In this document: positions 1 through 11,542 of the stretch, one piece after another | How the letters are laid out: every line of letters begins with the position of its first letter | Position numbering within the stretch: position 1 is the stretch's first letter | Assembly (NCBI GenBank): GCA_033064195.1 | Contig: JARBJD010000001.1 | Span: 620,001 to 684,000 of the forward strand | Direction of reading: 5' to 3' | Source: Blattamonas nauphoetae | Lineage: Eukaryota > Preaxostyla > Oxymonadida | DNA: 64,000 nt | Made by a program: the position numbers and the translations under genes | The notes under the pieces: model-generated | Seen by the model: only the letters and a program-made list of their open reading frames with translations | What the model was told of the DNA's origin: nothing | Database searches by the model: none

Positions 1-3000
1 ACGATCGTTTTGAGACTGTCTTTTCGTTTTCGTTTCCTGTCCGTATGCGTTGATTGTTCTTGTTTGGCTCGCTGGGCCTCTTCGTTGATTGTTGACAGAT
101 ATGATGGGAGTGTGTTGAGGGCTTCGATGGCTGATTCTGGTTTCTTTCGAATATCGTCCTCTTTCTTGATTTTGGCGGAGTGAAATGAATTCTGGAATAA
201 ACTGTAGGAACTGTCGATGGAACGAGTTAGATTCGAGATCGAAGGGAAAAGAGATGTGGTTGATGTTGTGAATGCAGAATTGTTGAGCTGGACCTCCTCT
301 GAAGACGGAAGTGAGCAGAGTGATGACTGAGGCACGAGTCGCTGGTCCATCTGTGTCTGTTTGAAGAAGACTGCCTTATTCGCAGAACGCAAATAATAGC
401 CTCGCCTGGAGTTGAGGACGATAGAGGCAGAGGATGGGATAATCGCTTGTGACTTGGGCTGAGTGAATTTCCCGGCTACAACCAGTGACGGGAAGGCACG
501 TGGGTTGCTAAAGGCTGCTGAGAACGATGCAGCTTCGATTGGTTTTGGTGGGTGTGGATAATTTAAGTGGGCTGCAATGCTGTTCCGATGGAGGTGGACA
601 AGAGTGCTGTGAGTTGGAGGTATCCGCCTGAGCATGTTGTCATTTGAGACAGCGTGGAAGAGTGAGGGCGTCATTCTGAATGAGGAGGAGAAGTGTGGGA
701 GAATTTCAGTTTGTTTCGGGAGAAAGAAGTGAGGTGGATGATCGACAAAGAATTTCGCGGCACTGGAGATTTTTGTTTCTTCGATGAAATCCAATTCTTT
801 GTGAAACTGTTGGGCCTGCCTGGGATTTATCATCATCGACATGGATCGATTATTCCTCGACAGAAACTTGGGTTTCTTGGCTGGTTCTTTTGGAGCTTGG
901 GCGGCGCTCGAAAGAAGTGGATCGAGAGCTTTGAGAAGGGTGGTTCTGAACGGGACTGGGTTTGAATGAGCGTGAAGTGGCGGTTCATCTGTGGAGATCG
1001 TGAGATTGACATTCGGAGATGGTCGAGCCTTGTGGCTGGGTCGGCCTCTGAGAGTCTTGTCCATTGTCATCAAAGCGCTCTGTTTGAATCGCTGATCAGA
1101 TTCAGTTGGATGGTTAGACACGGCGTCCGGTGGTGTTGAAATTGAAGACAGAATTGTTTCCAAAACGAATCCCTCATCGACGTGCGGGTGTGTTGTCTTC
1201 GAGAGACGTCCAACTGTGTATTCATTGTCAAATGGGTTTGATTTTCGGACGTGTTCTTCTTTCTTCCTTTGAATGAACCAGTCACTAGCAGCAGCGGCCT
1301 GAGCACGCACAGGAAGGTCAGCTGATGTTTCATCTGGTGCATGAGATGATCCAGCGAGAGTTCTTTCGGTTGTCTGGATAGATTGACGGTATGTTCGAAG
1401 ATCAGCAGAGATTGTTCCATCAAACTGAGACTCGAGACTCTCGTCTGAACGGGACAATCGTAAGATCTCCCTGAAAACAGATGCTTGGACATCGTTCAGA
1501 TATTCAGGGTCGATATCACTTCCCTCGGTGTTGTCAGGAACGTCAAGTTGATCCTTGGTTTTTACCTTGTCTGCTGTTGGTTTGTCTTTCTTGGGCACAC
1601 TCTCAGCCTTTGGATTGGCTTTCTTTTGTGTTTTTGCTCCGGAGACGTTTTGTTTTTGGGTTATTTTCTTCCCGAGCTCTTCTGGTTCAACATGATCAGA
1701 GTCCACCAGTGGGAGGGGCTGGAGTTCGTCGATTGACATTATTTGTTTTCCAGTCGTTGCATTGAGATAGAAGTTGAGTGGGAGAGATGAATTTCGAACG
1801 CGAAAATCAGTCTCAGCTTGTTTGATGAGAAGTGATTCGATTTCATTTTCCTCCAAAGTTTCGAACTGTTCAGTAGAAACAATTCCAGACTGTCGTAGCT
1901 CCATCACAACCGCTTTTTGGACGAGATTTTTCCGATCGTCTTGAGCAATCTGTTCCTGAGTTCGAAGAGTGTCCATTTCATTCCGTTGGTCCACAATGAA
2001 CTGTTCTGTCGTGAGTTGTGCATTGATGGCCGACGAGAGAAATGAACAGAGATCGCGAAACAGTTCCATGCTGCTCTTCTGGCGGAATAGGATGGACTGT
2101 GGCGAGACAAGAGCGGATGAATTGACAGTTGGGTCTGATATTGCTGGCAGTGACGGGGCGGTCTGAACAATAGCCTGAAGGGCATCAATCCTCTGAATTT
2201 CGTTTTGGGTTTGCTCCTTCGAAGTTGATGTTTCTTTCCCCTTTCCGGGGAGGGATTTTGTTGGTGCAGGGCTTCTTTGTGTTGTAAGATCCGGTGGATT
2301 TGTTTGGAGTGGTTCTGAATGGACTCCCTTTTGCTCATCAGCTTGTTGGAGAATGGATGGTTCATCTGCTTGTGGGATTTTGAGTTCAGTTCCGACAATT
2401 GGTGTTCCAGACATGATGTCACCAATGATGACCGAGTTGAGGAAGGAAATCGAGAAGAGTGGTGAGGTGAACTGTGGAAGTCCTTGGCGGAGTTGTTGGC
2501 CGAGTGAGATGAGAGGTGAGGGAGGGGTAGTTGATGCGATTTTTGAGATGAGCTCGTGTCCTAGAGACAGATTGTTATCGAACGGATACGAGAGAACGAA
2601 TCGAGCTTCGTCCGAGAGAGTGTATTCTGTCTCATTTCCTTTTCCACCTTTCCCTGCATTTGATTTATCATTCCTGGCATCCTTTTCAACTCCTTTTTTG
2701 TCTTTCTTCTTGAGTGTTTGGGTATCAGTTTGATAAAACATCTTTGGGAAGAGAAAAGGGGAGTAAGAGAGTGGGAGTTGTGAGAGATATTCTTCGGACA
2801 CTGTTGGTACCGCGACAATATTGATAATTGATCCAATTCCAAGTCCTTCATCCTCGAGGAGGTTTTGAAATAAGCTCAAGGACAACAGATCTGACGGAAA
2901 ATCAGTTATAATGATGAATAGAGTCGGGAATAGTGCAGAATCCGACAACATAGGGTTTTGTTCTTCTAATACATCAACAACACCTTTATCTGTCGAAAAA

Positions 3001-3560
3001 TGTGCGGTTTTTTGGTTCAGTCCTCCAGGATCACCAATATCCTTCGCAGGTTTCTTTGATTTTGTCAAGTGCTTTCCTTTCTGGTTTAAAGCCGAATGAA
3101 AATCATATCAAGTAACATGAATCAAAATAAAACTTGGGTATCATCCTCAGATGTGCAGGTATTAAGAAGGTGGACCATTTGTTTCAATGATTGTGAGAGA
3201 ATTGTTTGCTCAGTGTTTTCTTCCGTGACTAACTGTTCTTGTGGCTAAAATTGTGGGTTAATAATATATTTCAAGTATTTTTAAATTGATAATGGAAATA
3301 GATGACATGAAACACCAAACCTGGCATTGTAGAAAGGAAAAATGTTTGAACGAGTCTTTTGCTCCAGAATGGATAATGTTGGAAATGTTTTCGATATCAA
3401 CATTACTACCTTCCAGAACGGTGATGTGTCTCTTGATATAACGTGATGATTGAGGACTTTCAACATCCATGAAGATTTGTAATGGGACGAACTCCAACTC
3501 ACATCGCAACACCAAAAATTTGTGAAAAATTGATAGTGATTCTTCTATTTTGAACTTCAT
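1..3560 (-). CDS. SPAG17/PF6-like ciliary central-pair protein (5' part; 3' end outside window)
   Basis: I read three exons: 3560-3321, 3244-3134 and 3080 to the window edge. Introns of 76 and 53 nt join in phase 0. The third exon stays open for over 3 kb. The evidence for the family is a Lys-rich stretch (GKHLTKSKKPAKD) followed by a hydrophobic block (LFIIITDFPSDLLSLSLF, then LEDEGLGIGSIINIVAVPT). This resembles the 'hYIIVVGFNNPQLL...LGIPITSVIKI' block of SPAG17/PF6, a scaffold of the C1a projection of the 9+2 axoneme. Further on is a long low-complexity Ser/Thr/Pro/Lys-rich body, with FYLNATTGK near codon 480. The first exon lies inside an inverted repeat that is also found at 15785, so the start may have been supplied by a duplicated segment. 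Family assignment is tentative; the coding frame itself is solid because the other minus frames are closed. Confidence 0.5.
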
Positions 3561-4165
3561 TTTTCTATTTTGATCTGTGATTGTTCGATTTTGGACTTGA
3601 TTGTTTCAAAACGAACATCAATTGTTCAATTATAAACGTGATTGTTCGATTCTGAATGATGAATATTTGAAAATGAACAGTGATTATTCATATTTGAACA
3701 GGGTCTGTTCCAGAAGGTCAATAATCTCGAAATAAATAAAAAAATCGATTGGAAAAACAGCTCTCATTAGTCCTCTGGTTTATCAATATGAGGTTCTTGG
3801 AGATTCTCGATGCTGTAACCGGCCAATATCTCTTTCGTCAAATCATCTTCGTCAGTAATCGCAAATGAACCGTGATTCACCCTTTTTCTGACTTCGGTTC
3901 TGCTCACTGTCTTACCAGCTTCGGTCAGATGTTGAGGAAGATTGTTGATTGTGCGGACAGAAAGATTGATGGTGGTGTCAATAATCCACGAAAATCAAGA
4001 ATTCACGCTCTTCTCGGTGTGAGACAAGAATGGACCAACTAATAGTGGCATCACCAATCCGTTCGGTGTCACTAATTCGACCTTTTTCGATTAGGGATCA
4101 TTTTGGCTCAACAAAGAAAAATAACTTTTTAGAATTATCCTACCAGGTGAACCCGAGAAAACCTC
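3422..4165. repeat. Left arm of a 744-bp inverted repeat (partner 15180-15923)
   Basis: The minus-strand reading of this stretch matches 15180-15923 almost base for base; paired positions sum to 19345. It contains, in order from the outer side, the first 45 or so codons of the gene at 1-3560, its upstream region with repeated 'TTCGAT..GAACA' type AT-rich words, the 3' end of another coding frame (3767-3994), and the terminal part of a TA-flanked MITE (TA at 4043-4044). Homology stops at about 3425 and 4165. Confidence 0.85.
3767..3994 (-). pseudogene. 3'-terminal exon fragment of an unidentified gene (left copy)
   Basis: A 75-codon open stretch ends with TAA at 3767. It encodes a hydrophilic tail containing TINNLPQHLTEAGKTVSRTE and ending EPHIDKPED. 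The identical frame lies at 15351-15578 in the opposite arm. It has no start codon and is cut at its upstream side by a MITE insertion at the TA of 4043. I do not recognise the family. It is probably the last exon of a host or element gene carried along when the segment was inverted and duplicated. Confidence 0.3.
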
Positions 4166-5365
4166 ACAATAAGTGATACAGCCAACCCCCACACATTATC
4201 CAACCTTTTTGTCCAAATAACTTTTTGGTCGAGAAAACCAACGATTTTGCACATCGTACCAAATACCCAGGGTAAGATTCTGATTGATTTTCTGACATTT
4301 TTTTCTTCTACTCAACATCTTGTGATCCAGATCATCAAAATTGATTCACATGATGTGAAGACATGACCAAAACACATGAAAATTGCGACCAAAAAGAGGT
4401 ATTTAGAGGTTTGACTTTTAGGATGGGTGTCCACATGACTGGAAACTCGAATGGAACTTAAACTGGCTGTGGATCGTTTTAGACCTCTGCAGGAGACAAT
4501 TAACTGAGTCGTGGCCCTCAAATGGATGGATGAGGGCTGAATTTGAGTGATTATGATCCCATCTGTACAGAAACTGTCGCTTTAGGTCTTGGTCTTTGGT
4601 TGAAAGATTGAGAAGACAAATGTGGATGAGTTGGGAGAAAGGAGAGGTCAAGTGGGGATGGATTGGAGGCGGAAGGAGGGCATAATCGAGTCGATTGGAG
4701 ATGGGAGGAGGACATAATCAGGTCAGATGGAAGCTTCCCATGCGGATCTAACCCGACCACAATAGACACTTTTTTCGACTCAAATCTCAATCCATCGTAG
4801 ATTTCTCCGAACCCACGTTTGAGTGAGTCCAACCCATTTGGAGATTGGATTCCTCCCTCCCCCATGAATCATCGAGGGAGAAATCGAACTTCCGAAATAG
4901 GATCCCCAGCTGGGGCGCCTATTTCGGAGTCAGGGTATCGACCCTTTTTTGGCTCCAAAATAGGAGGTTCTTTACATTTAAGCTTAGGGAATCCAAACTT
5001 CAGAACCACTTTTCTCCACGCCTGTTCAAGATTTTTCTTTTTCGTTTCATTTCTGGTGGTTTGGGATGGTTTTCTCTCGAAATGACAATTTTTCGAAAAA
5101 TGAAAAATCCTGGGGGGACATGGGTGGAAATTTAGGGTCAAATACTGATTTCCTTGAATAAAAAGCTTAGGATCTTGAACACTTGTTTTGATCATATCTC
5201 TACAACCAGACATAGTTCCGACATGAAGTTTTCACCAATATGGATCTTTTGTTGAGAATAATTTTTGTCTGAAAATGTTGAAAAATCATTGTTTGTATCC
5301 ATTCGGACCTGGGTTGACATCGATTTATTTGAATTTGATAGTAGTGTCAATAACCCGTACATATT
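4166..5365. other. 1.2-kb stretch without a supported gene
   Basis: This lies between the left inverted-repeat arm and the first complete MITE. Several overlapping short frames occur on both strands around 4300-5200, but none has a recognisable domain or consistent splice structure. The palindromic words GGATCCCCAGCTGGGGCGCC (around 4901) and its near mirror, together with the mirrored phrase 'atttcggagtc / gactccaaaata', suggest an old inverted repeat inside the spacer. No gene is called. Confidence 0.4.
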
Positions 5366-5910
5366 CAAAAACCCGTAACATGGGGCTTGAAAAATATACA
5401 TTGGTCAAACTAAGAAAAATAAAAATTGGTTCCGCGCCGAAACCCCTGTGTCGGGAGAAAACCTCAAAATACTGTTTCCTTTAGGCGTCCACACATTTTT
5501 CTCAACTTTTTGCCTTCATTTCTCCACAACCAGCCATCCGTTTTGAATCAAATAAAATGCATTGTGATCGTAAAGATCTCGACAAAAGCTGCTCAAAAAA
5601 TAAAAGATATTTTTTTCTAAGAATTTTTTGTCGAGAAAAAGATGGGTTTTTTTCCATTCTCCCAAATATCCAGAATTTTTTCTCCAAATTTTTTTCAAAA
5701 TGTTCATTTCACCAAAAAAACGTTTTTGTGAAAAACTTCATCAAAATCGGTTCACAGGTTGTTGAGATATTGCCGAAACGATTTTTTTTATCGGGCAAAA
5801 GGGGGTATTTTGAGGTTTTCTCCCGACACAGGGGTTTTGGCGCGGAACCAAATTTTATTTTTCTTAGTTTGACCAATATATATTTTTCAAGCCCCATGTT
5901 ACGGATTTAT
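5366..5910. mobile_element. MITE-like element with about 109-bp inverted ends (family 1, copy A)
   Basis: Bases 5366-5474 and 5804-5910 are inverted copies containing CGCGGAACCAAATTTTATTT, the shared word TTCTTAGTTTGACCAATAT and GAGGTTTTCTCCCGACACAG. The interior is an AT-rich hairpin-prone stretch with TTTTGTCGAGAAAAAGATGG and a CACCAAAAAAACGTTTTTGTG word that recurs in the copies near 13000 and 15090. No open frame looks real, so it is non-autonomous. Confidence 0.65.
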
Positions 5911-6769
5911 GAAAAGTTCGGTTTATTGAAACATCTATGACGTCAGATTAAAAACATGAAGCAGAGTTAGTTAAGAAAGACTAAATTGTCGAAAAATCAG
6001 CAAAAATTTAGCACAACTGCCGCAAGGGGTTTTTTTTCAAAATATTCAGAAAAAAATATTCTCAACAAAAGATCAATATTGGTGAAAACTTCACTTCCAT
6101 CCCCAGAATCCCATTTTGTCTTCTGGTCTCGCTCGATTCCGTAATCGTTCTTTTATCTTCTTCTGTCTTCAGCTTGGATTTTGGTGAGAGTTTTAGATAT
6201 CAAAAAAACGTTCGAGAATCTGAATCAGAAAACGAGACTAGTTACACATACCAGTGTCTGGTCTGGTTTCATGAGAATAACATTGAATGGTGTCTCAAAC
6301 GAATCATTGAGAATGGACAATGACAATCTCTGCTGAGTGATGAGACGAGATTCAAAGATGTATTTTCAAGCTTTTTTGATATCAAAAATCCAACAAAAGT
6401 CGAATACAGTTCTTTTTTTGGGTTGATCAAACAAACATGCTGAGAGTGCAAGCAACATCAGGTCAATAATTGATAAAATTTCTACACCACCAAAAGCCTA
6501 AAATCTACAGCTTCTGTCAACCGCAATGGGATGTCTTTGTCATCACAATCGCATTGCCAAGTTCTTCTATCTTTCCTCCTTTAATGATTTAGAAGTTGAG
6601 AATCACTCAAAACGTTCAAGAGCTTCTGTTTAATCGACAGGATCCACTCATCATCCGTGCTAGAGACATCCAATCAGGCCAGTAAAATGAGAAGGAATGC
6701 TTGAAATCAAAAAAAGTTAATTCTCAGAAAGGCAATGATTTCTATTTCATAGTAGTGTAACCAATTAGT
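5812..6769. repeat. Tandem duplication, unit 1 (about 960 bp)
   Basis: The unit begins at GAGGTTTTCTCCCGACACAG inside the right end of the MITE and is repeated at 6784 with an offset of 972 bp, near identical apart from a 3-base longer T tract in unit 2. It carries a small minus-strand frame (6269-6451) also present in unit 2; its product is not recognisable. Unit 1 ends at a TA followed by a truncated MITE terminus (CCTATGTCACCAAT). Confidence 0.85.
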
Positions 6770-6783
6770 CCTATGTCACCAAT

Positions 6784-7742
6784 GAGGTTTTCTCCCGACA
6801 CAGGGGTTTTGGCGCGGAACCAAATTTTATTTTTCTTAGTTTGACCAATATATATTTTTCAAGCCCCATGTTACGGATTTATGAAAAGTTCGGTTTATTG
6901 AAACATCTATGACGTCAGATTAAAAACATGAAGCAGAGTTAGTTAAGAAAGACTAAATTGTCGAAAAATCAGCAAAAATTTAGCACAACTGCCGCAAGGG
7001 GTTTTTTTTCAAAATATTCAGAAAAAAATATTCTCAACAAAAGATCAATATTGGTGAAAACTTCACTTCCATCCCCAGAATCCCATTTTGTCTTCTGGTC
7101 TCGCTCGATTCCGTAATCGTTCTTTTATCTTCTTCTGTCTTCAGCTTGGATTTTGGTGAGAGTTTTAGATATCAAAAAAACGTTCGAGAATCTGAATCAG
7201 AAAACGAGACTAGTTACACATACCAGTGTCTGGTCTGGTTTCATGAGAATAACATTGAATGGTGTCTCAAACGAATCATTGAGAATGGACAATGACAATC
7301 TCTGCTGAGTGATGAGACGAGATTCAAAGATGTATTTTCAAGCTTTTTTTTTGATATCAAAAATCCAACAAAAGTCGAATACAGTTCTTTTTTTGGGTTG
7401 ATCAAACAAACATGCTGAGAGTGCAAGCAACATCAGGTCAATAATTGATAAAATTTCTACACCACCAAAAGCCTAAAATCTACAGCTTCTGTCAACCGCA
7501 ATGGGATGTCTTTGTCATCACAATCGCATTGCCAAGTTCTTCTATCTTTCCTCCTTTAATGATTTAGAAGTTGAGAATCACTCAAAACGTTCAAGAGCTT
7601 CTGTTTAATCGACAGGATCCACTCATCATCCGTGCTAGAGACATCCAATCAGGCCAGTAAAATGAGAAGGAATGCTTGAAATCAAAAAAAGTTAATTCTC
7701 AGAAAGGCAATGATTTCTATTTCATAGTAGTGTAACCAATTA
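6784..7742. repeat. Tandem duplication, unit 2 (about 960 bp)
   Basis: Direct copy of 5812-6769. It ends at the same TA dinucleotide, which in this copy is occupied by the MITE at 7743-8346. The near identity of the two units points to a recent unequal exchange or replication slippage between MITE ends. Confidence 0.85.
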
Positions 7743-8346
7743 GTGCTGTCACAAAAGCGCCGAAATTCATTAAACTGCCATAAAACGAGAATTTCGCAGA
7801 ATCTGATGGATATAGTCCAACTAAGAAAAGAATAAAATTTTGAAAAAAATTTCCAACAACTCATTGAGAAAACCGCCTTGTACTTGAAAAGTGTCACTTT
7901 TCATATTTCTTTTTGGAACTATCTCAACAAGCAGTGAATCAATTGACATGAAATTTTTACCTGACACTTCTTTTGATGATCCAAACATTTTTGAACATTT
8001 TTGGAAAAAAATTATGGGTATGTGGAAAAAAGTAGAAAAACCCATTTTTTCTCGAAAACACTCACAGAGGTAAAATTTTACATCATTTTTCATAAAAATC
8101 GTTATTTGAGGTCTTTATGAATAGAATGCACTTTATTTGGTTGAAAGTGGATAGTTGGTTGTGGAGAAATGACGTCGAAAAATTCATGGTTTTTGAGTGC
8201 ATTTTACTGTATGAGGTTACAGGACCCAATCATGGGTCTTTAGCTCCAAAATTTTTGCAGAATTATTTTCTCACCAAAACAACATTTCCCAGAAAAAATC
8301 TCGATTCATGGCGGTTTATTGAAAACCGGCGCTTTTGTGACAGCAC
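7743..8346. mobile_element. TA-flanked MITE (Tc1/mariner-like target site)
   Basis: The ends are perfect 20-bp inverted copies (GTGCTGTCACAAAAGCGCCG at the left, its reverse complement at the right), with weaker pairing out to about 40 bp. A TA lies directly outside each end (7741-7742 and 8347-8348), the target duplication expected of Tc1/mariner-type transposition. The interior repeats the AT-rich words seen in the other MITEs (CCAACTAAGAAAAGAATAAA, GAGAAAACCGCC) and has no credible transposase frame. Confidence 0.75.
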
Positions 8347-8369
8347 TATAAACAACATTTGACAACAAT

Positions 8370-8591
8370 TTGTCCACGAATGCTCTTTTCTTCGTTGAAC
8401 ATCATGGGAAAAACATTTGTGACGCTGAGTTCGGGATCATGACACGGAATTTGAGATCTCACCCGCCTCAACGTTCAATCAATACCTGCTCACAGTGTAT
8501 CGATTGCTTTTCAGACTTGGAAGCGGCATTGAAAAGCCGAAATGCGAAGTTTGTCCAATTATCACCATCTTTCACAGGAGAATCGCCATAA
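8370..8591 (+). pseudogene. C-terminal fragment of a DDE-type transposase
   Basis: The 73-codon frame contains FFVEHHGKNICDAEFGIMTR. This matches the pattern HGKxxxDxxFG seen around the third conserved motif of the transposase encoded at 8803-10795 (FFNECHGKSRVDSSFGELTN). It is followed by a Cys pair (TCSQCIDCF) and stops at 8591. No upstream catalytic part is found before the MITE at 7743-8346, so this is a truncated relic of a related but different copy. The superfamily is not assigned. Confidence 0.5.
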
Positions 8592-8686
8592 ATCGATTCA
8601 TTTAGAATCACCCATGTACTGATCCACCTGGGTCAGAATTTTTCACATCATTCAAAAGTACGACGATAAAACATTCAAAGTCAATC

Positions 8687-10843
8687 TGGGTGATTTTTTA
8701 TGATATGTCCACATGGAACCGTGGCACTCCTGAGGACACCTTAAACTGTGAATTTATGAAAAAGAAGTATTAATCGGGATTTCATGTGAGGTGAAAAAAA
8801 GGTTACTCTAATTTCTGTCCACCACGTTGAGTTCTCTGCCAGTTATGTCTTCGTTCGATTTTAAAGTAAGGATCATCAATTTGACGTCGTTCATTTATTC
8901 TATCTATCCACGCATTCTTTCTTCTTATGTTGACGGAGTCCACTGTCTCCGATATGTCGGTGTCTTCAGATTGTGTGACCTCATCATCCGAGGTGTCTGA
9001 TCGTCTTCTCTTCGCACGTTCATGCAAACTTCTGGTCGGTCTTTTGAGTGGGGATATGCCCTCGTCCCGATTTCTTATTTGCTTTTGTGTTCTTTCCCCT
9101 GTTCTGCTCTTGAAGTGTGGGATCGATTCAGGATACTCCTTTTCAGGCAGTTTTCGAGTCTTCAGCTTTAATTTCTCTTCGATTGAATCCCATCTCTCGG
9201 CCTCATGCGTGTGAAGACCAGTTGCTTTGATCTGAATCCCATCCCGGGTGTAGTTTAGATAAAATGTAATGCCAGGAAATACGAGAGAATTGAGTGGAAT
9301 TGGGAGCTCTGGTTGAAAATGAATAAAAGAGTGGTTGGATCGCAAGAGAGTTTCTGTTTGTTTTCGTTGGAAAAATTGGATAAAGTGAGGAATGTTGGTG
9401 ATCACATCATCCCTAATGTTATTCCTCACCAAATTTGTCAGTTCACCAAACGACGAGTCAACACGCGATTTTCCATGACATTCGTTGAAGAATCGAACAT
9501 GGATTGACTTCGTCAAGAGATCCAAGGAGGCTGTAGAAAGGAGTCGAAAAAGGACCACACCATTTCGGAAATGAGTACCAGTATCAAAAATGAATGTAAT
9601 TTTGTGTGCTGTAGTGAACGGTGGAGCCGAAAGAAGGTTGTTTAGAGCTTGAACCACGAAGAATCCATCATGGTTGAGATTGGATGAAAAAATATGGGTG
9701 AAATTATGGTCAACCCTTCCGGTCGTGTTGGAGACGATAAAACAGCCAAGATGTGAAATCTGCTGGTATGAATAAAATTCTTTTGACCCTTGTATGTCCC
9801 TTAGAAGGAACTTCCAATTCTCTTTAAAATCAGCAAGAAAAACGACTTCATTCAATCCACAAGTAGCAATATCGTTGTCAATCTTTTCTCGTTGCATCTT
9901 CGCATGTTTTTGATGTAAATCAAGTGTTTCTTCTTCTTGAATGAGTTCCTCCGGTATATTTTTCCCTCTTTGGATCATTTCTTGTTTCACTTTTTTGATG
10001 AAGCTCAAACGATCGCACCTTGCACAAACATCGGTTCTCCGTTTGGCTCTCTTGATCATCTTCGTGACTTTCCGGAACAGTCCGATCTTGATTGGTGAAG
10101 TTGGGAGATCACTCTTGAAGTTTCGATATAGGTTTGCTTTGGTGGATTGTGTCATCCTTTTTTCCCAGGACCATTTTCTGACTCTGAAAGGATTGAATTG
10201 GCAAGATGGGAAGAAGTGTGGTGGCTGCGTCGTGGGTCAGAACATTTGCAGACTCTCTTCAAAAGATGGACAAGTGTGGACGACCTGTGTATCACAAGAT
10301 ACCATAGTAGTATGTTCGATCCAGGTAAATAGTTGAATAAAATCTGGAGTGGAGATCTTTCTTGCATTTGGAGAAACAGGTATATATTTTGCTTTGAATT
10401 CACCTTTCTTCGCCAATCTTCTAGTGTGATGGAGTGTGTTCGAATCGACAGGAAATCCAGCTTGTCTCAATTCTCCTGCTGTCCAATGCTGAATTAATGC
10501 CTGGAGGAGGACAATCTTGTCGTGAGGTTCCATCACTTGGAACGCTTTAGATAAATCCAAAAGACAATTCAATTCTTTTTCTGAAAGATATGTGGATCAG
10601 AATCACATATATCATACCCTTCTCCCTAGCAAAAATTGTTTGATTGATTTTGACACCCCACTCACAATTTGTGAGAATATGGACAAAAATCTTTTCATAA
10701 TCCTCACCAAGTTTTTTCTTCGCAGTTTTTTTAATGTCTTCCACTAAATGGTTTCGTTGTGAGTTCGTTAAAGAAGCAAAAGTGGAAGTGATCATGATCA
10801 ACCCTTAGAAACTGTGTGTGGACAACTCAAAAAAAATCACCCA
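8687..10843 (-). mobile_element. Apparently intact autonomous DNA transposon with about 28-bp TIRs
   Basis: The left end TGGGTGATTTTTTATGATAT..GTCCACAT (8687-8714) is an imperfect inverted copy of the right end (10816-10843, ..TGTGGACAACTCAAAAAAAA then TCACCCA). Between them is a single spliced transposase gene on the minus strand covering most of the element. No convincing target duplication was seen next to the ends. The element is about 2.16 kb. It sits between the tandem duplication and a minisatellite, all inside the outer inverted repeats. Confidence 0.65.
8803..10795 (-). CDS. DDE (RNase H-fold) transposase, three exons, 631 aa
   Basis: Exons 10795-10618, 10580-10244 and 10183-8803 join through a 37-nt intron (GTATGA..TTTCAG, phase 1) and a 60-nt intron (GTTCTG..TTTCAG, phase 2). 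The second removes the only in-frame TGA. The N-terminal part is helical and basic with a TAGELRQAGFPVDSNTLH motif, probably DNA binding. A Cys pair (DVCARCD) and a following H...R stretch precede the catalytic part. Candidate acidic residues are D in VVFLADFKENWKF, D in ITFIFDTGTHFRN and D in ECHGKSRVDSSFG. The C terminus is a basic Arg/Lys/Ser/Asp tail that may be a nuclear signal. I read it as the cut-and-paste enzyme of the surrounding 2.16-kb element. I cannot place it with certainty in a named superfamily. All junctions keep frame, so it may still be active. Confidence 0.65.
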
Positions 10844-10853
10844 TCTCCTCTCA

Positions 10854-10951
10854 TGGATGCGTTGTGAGTCGAGTTGCTCCTCACCTGGACGCGTTGTGAG
10901 TCGAGTTGTCTCCTCACCTGGACGCGTTGTGAGTCGAGTTGCCTCCTCACC
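10854..10951. repeat. Three-copy minisatellite, 32-33 bp unit
   Basis: Three consecutive copies of TGGACGCGTTGTGAGTCGAG followed by TTG(TC/CC)TCCTCACC differ at only a few positions. A degenerate fourth GTGAGTCGAG word appears near 11004. It adjoins the right end of the transposon at 8687-10843. Confidence 0.8.
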
Positions 10952-11542
10952 TGTTCCCCATCTCCAATGGGGAACCCTCAGTGATTGTCCTCACTCTCCG
11001 GTAGTGAGTCGAGCTCGCTGACTGTGCCTCAAGCACTTGGATGGTCAACATCCGTTGACGACTACTCCTCCGCTCCAATACTGATTGGTCGATAAGACTC
11101 CTCGCTCGCCAACTGCCGGTGCCAGCTGTAGAGGAAGCACGGCCGTTGTCATGGTGGAAGTGAGTAAATGGGTAGAGTCGTGGAAGTTCTCTTCTTTTCT
11201 TATTTTCATTCTCACTTTCCACTTGATTATAGTCCTTTTCAAATCTCAACCTCTTTTTCTGCCACACAGCAGTTGAAAGAGGACATCGGTATGTCTTTAG
11301 CACTGCGGCGTTTCTCAATTGTAACCTTTTGGTGGTTTCCACTTCACTAGTCCTTCTGACTTCTCGGTTTCTCCAGTTTTTCATCACCGTTGGGGCTTTT
11401 CTGGAGTATTGGGTAGATCCAACTTTTTGCTCATCAACCGCTCCCACTTGGGCAGAACCGGCTCGATGATTAACCTCTCGGGTCGGGATTTTTTCTTTCA
11501 ACAGATAAAACTTAAATTATTATATTTGTTGATCGGCCAACC
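10952..11542. other. Stretch without a supported gene
   Basis: Overlapping open frames exist on both strands, the longest on the minus strand at 10947-11501 (184 codons). They are Arg/Ser-rich with no domain and no consistent splice context, so I do not call a gene. The sequence is more GC-rich than its surroundings. Confidence 0.4.

Noticed and set aside
1904-2425. 173-codon minus-strand frame with its own Met
   Set aside because: It is a shadow: the adjacent minus frame is open across the whole region and continues to the window edge with sensible composition.
6269-6451. 60-codon minus frame conserved in both tandem units (also 7241-7426)
   Set aside because: Conservation is explained by the recent duplication. 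No splice structure or homology supports a gene.
10947-11501. 184-codon minus-strand frame
   Set aside because: Arg/Ser-rich with no domain, overlapped by equally long frames on the other strand, and it lies in GC-rich repeat-adjacent sequence.
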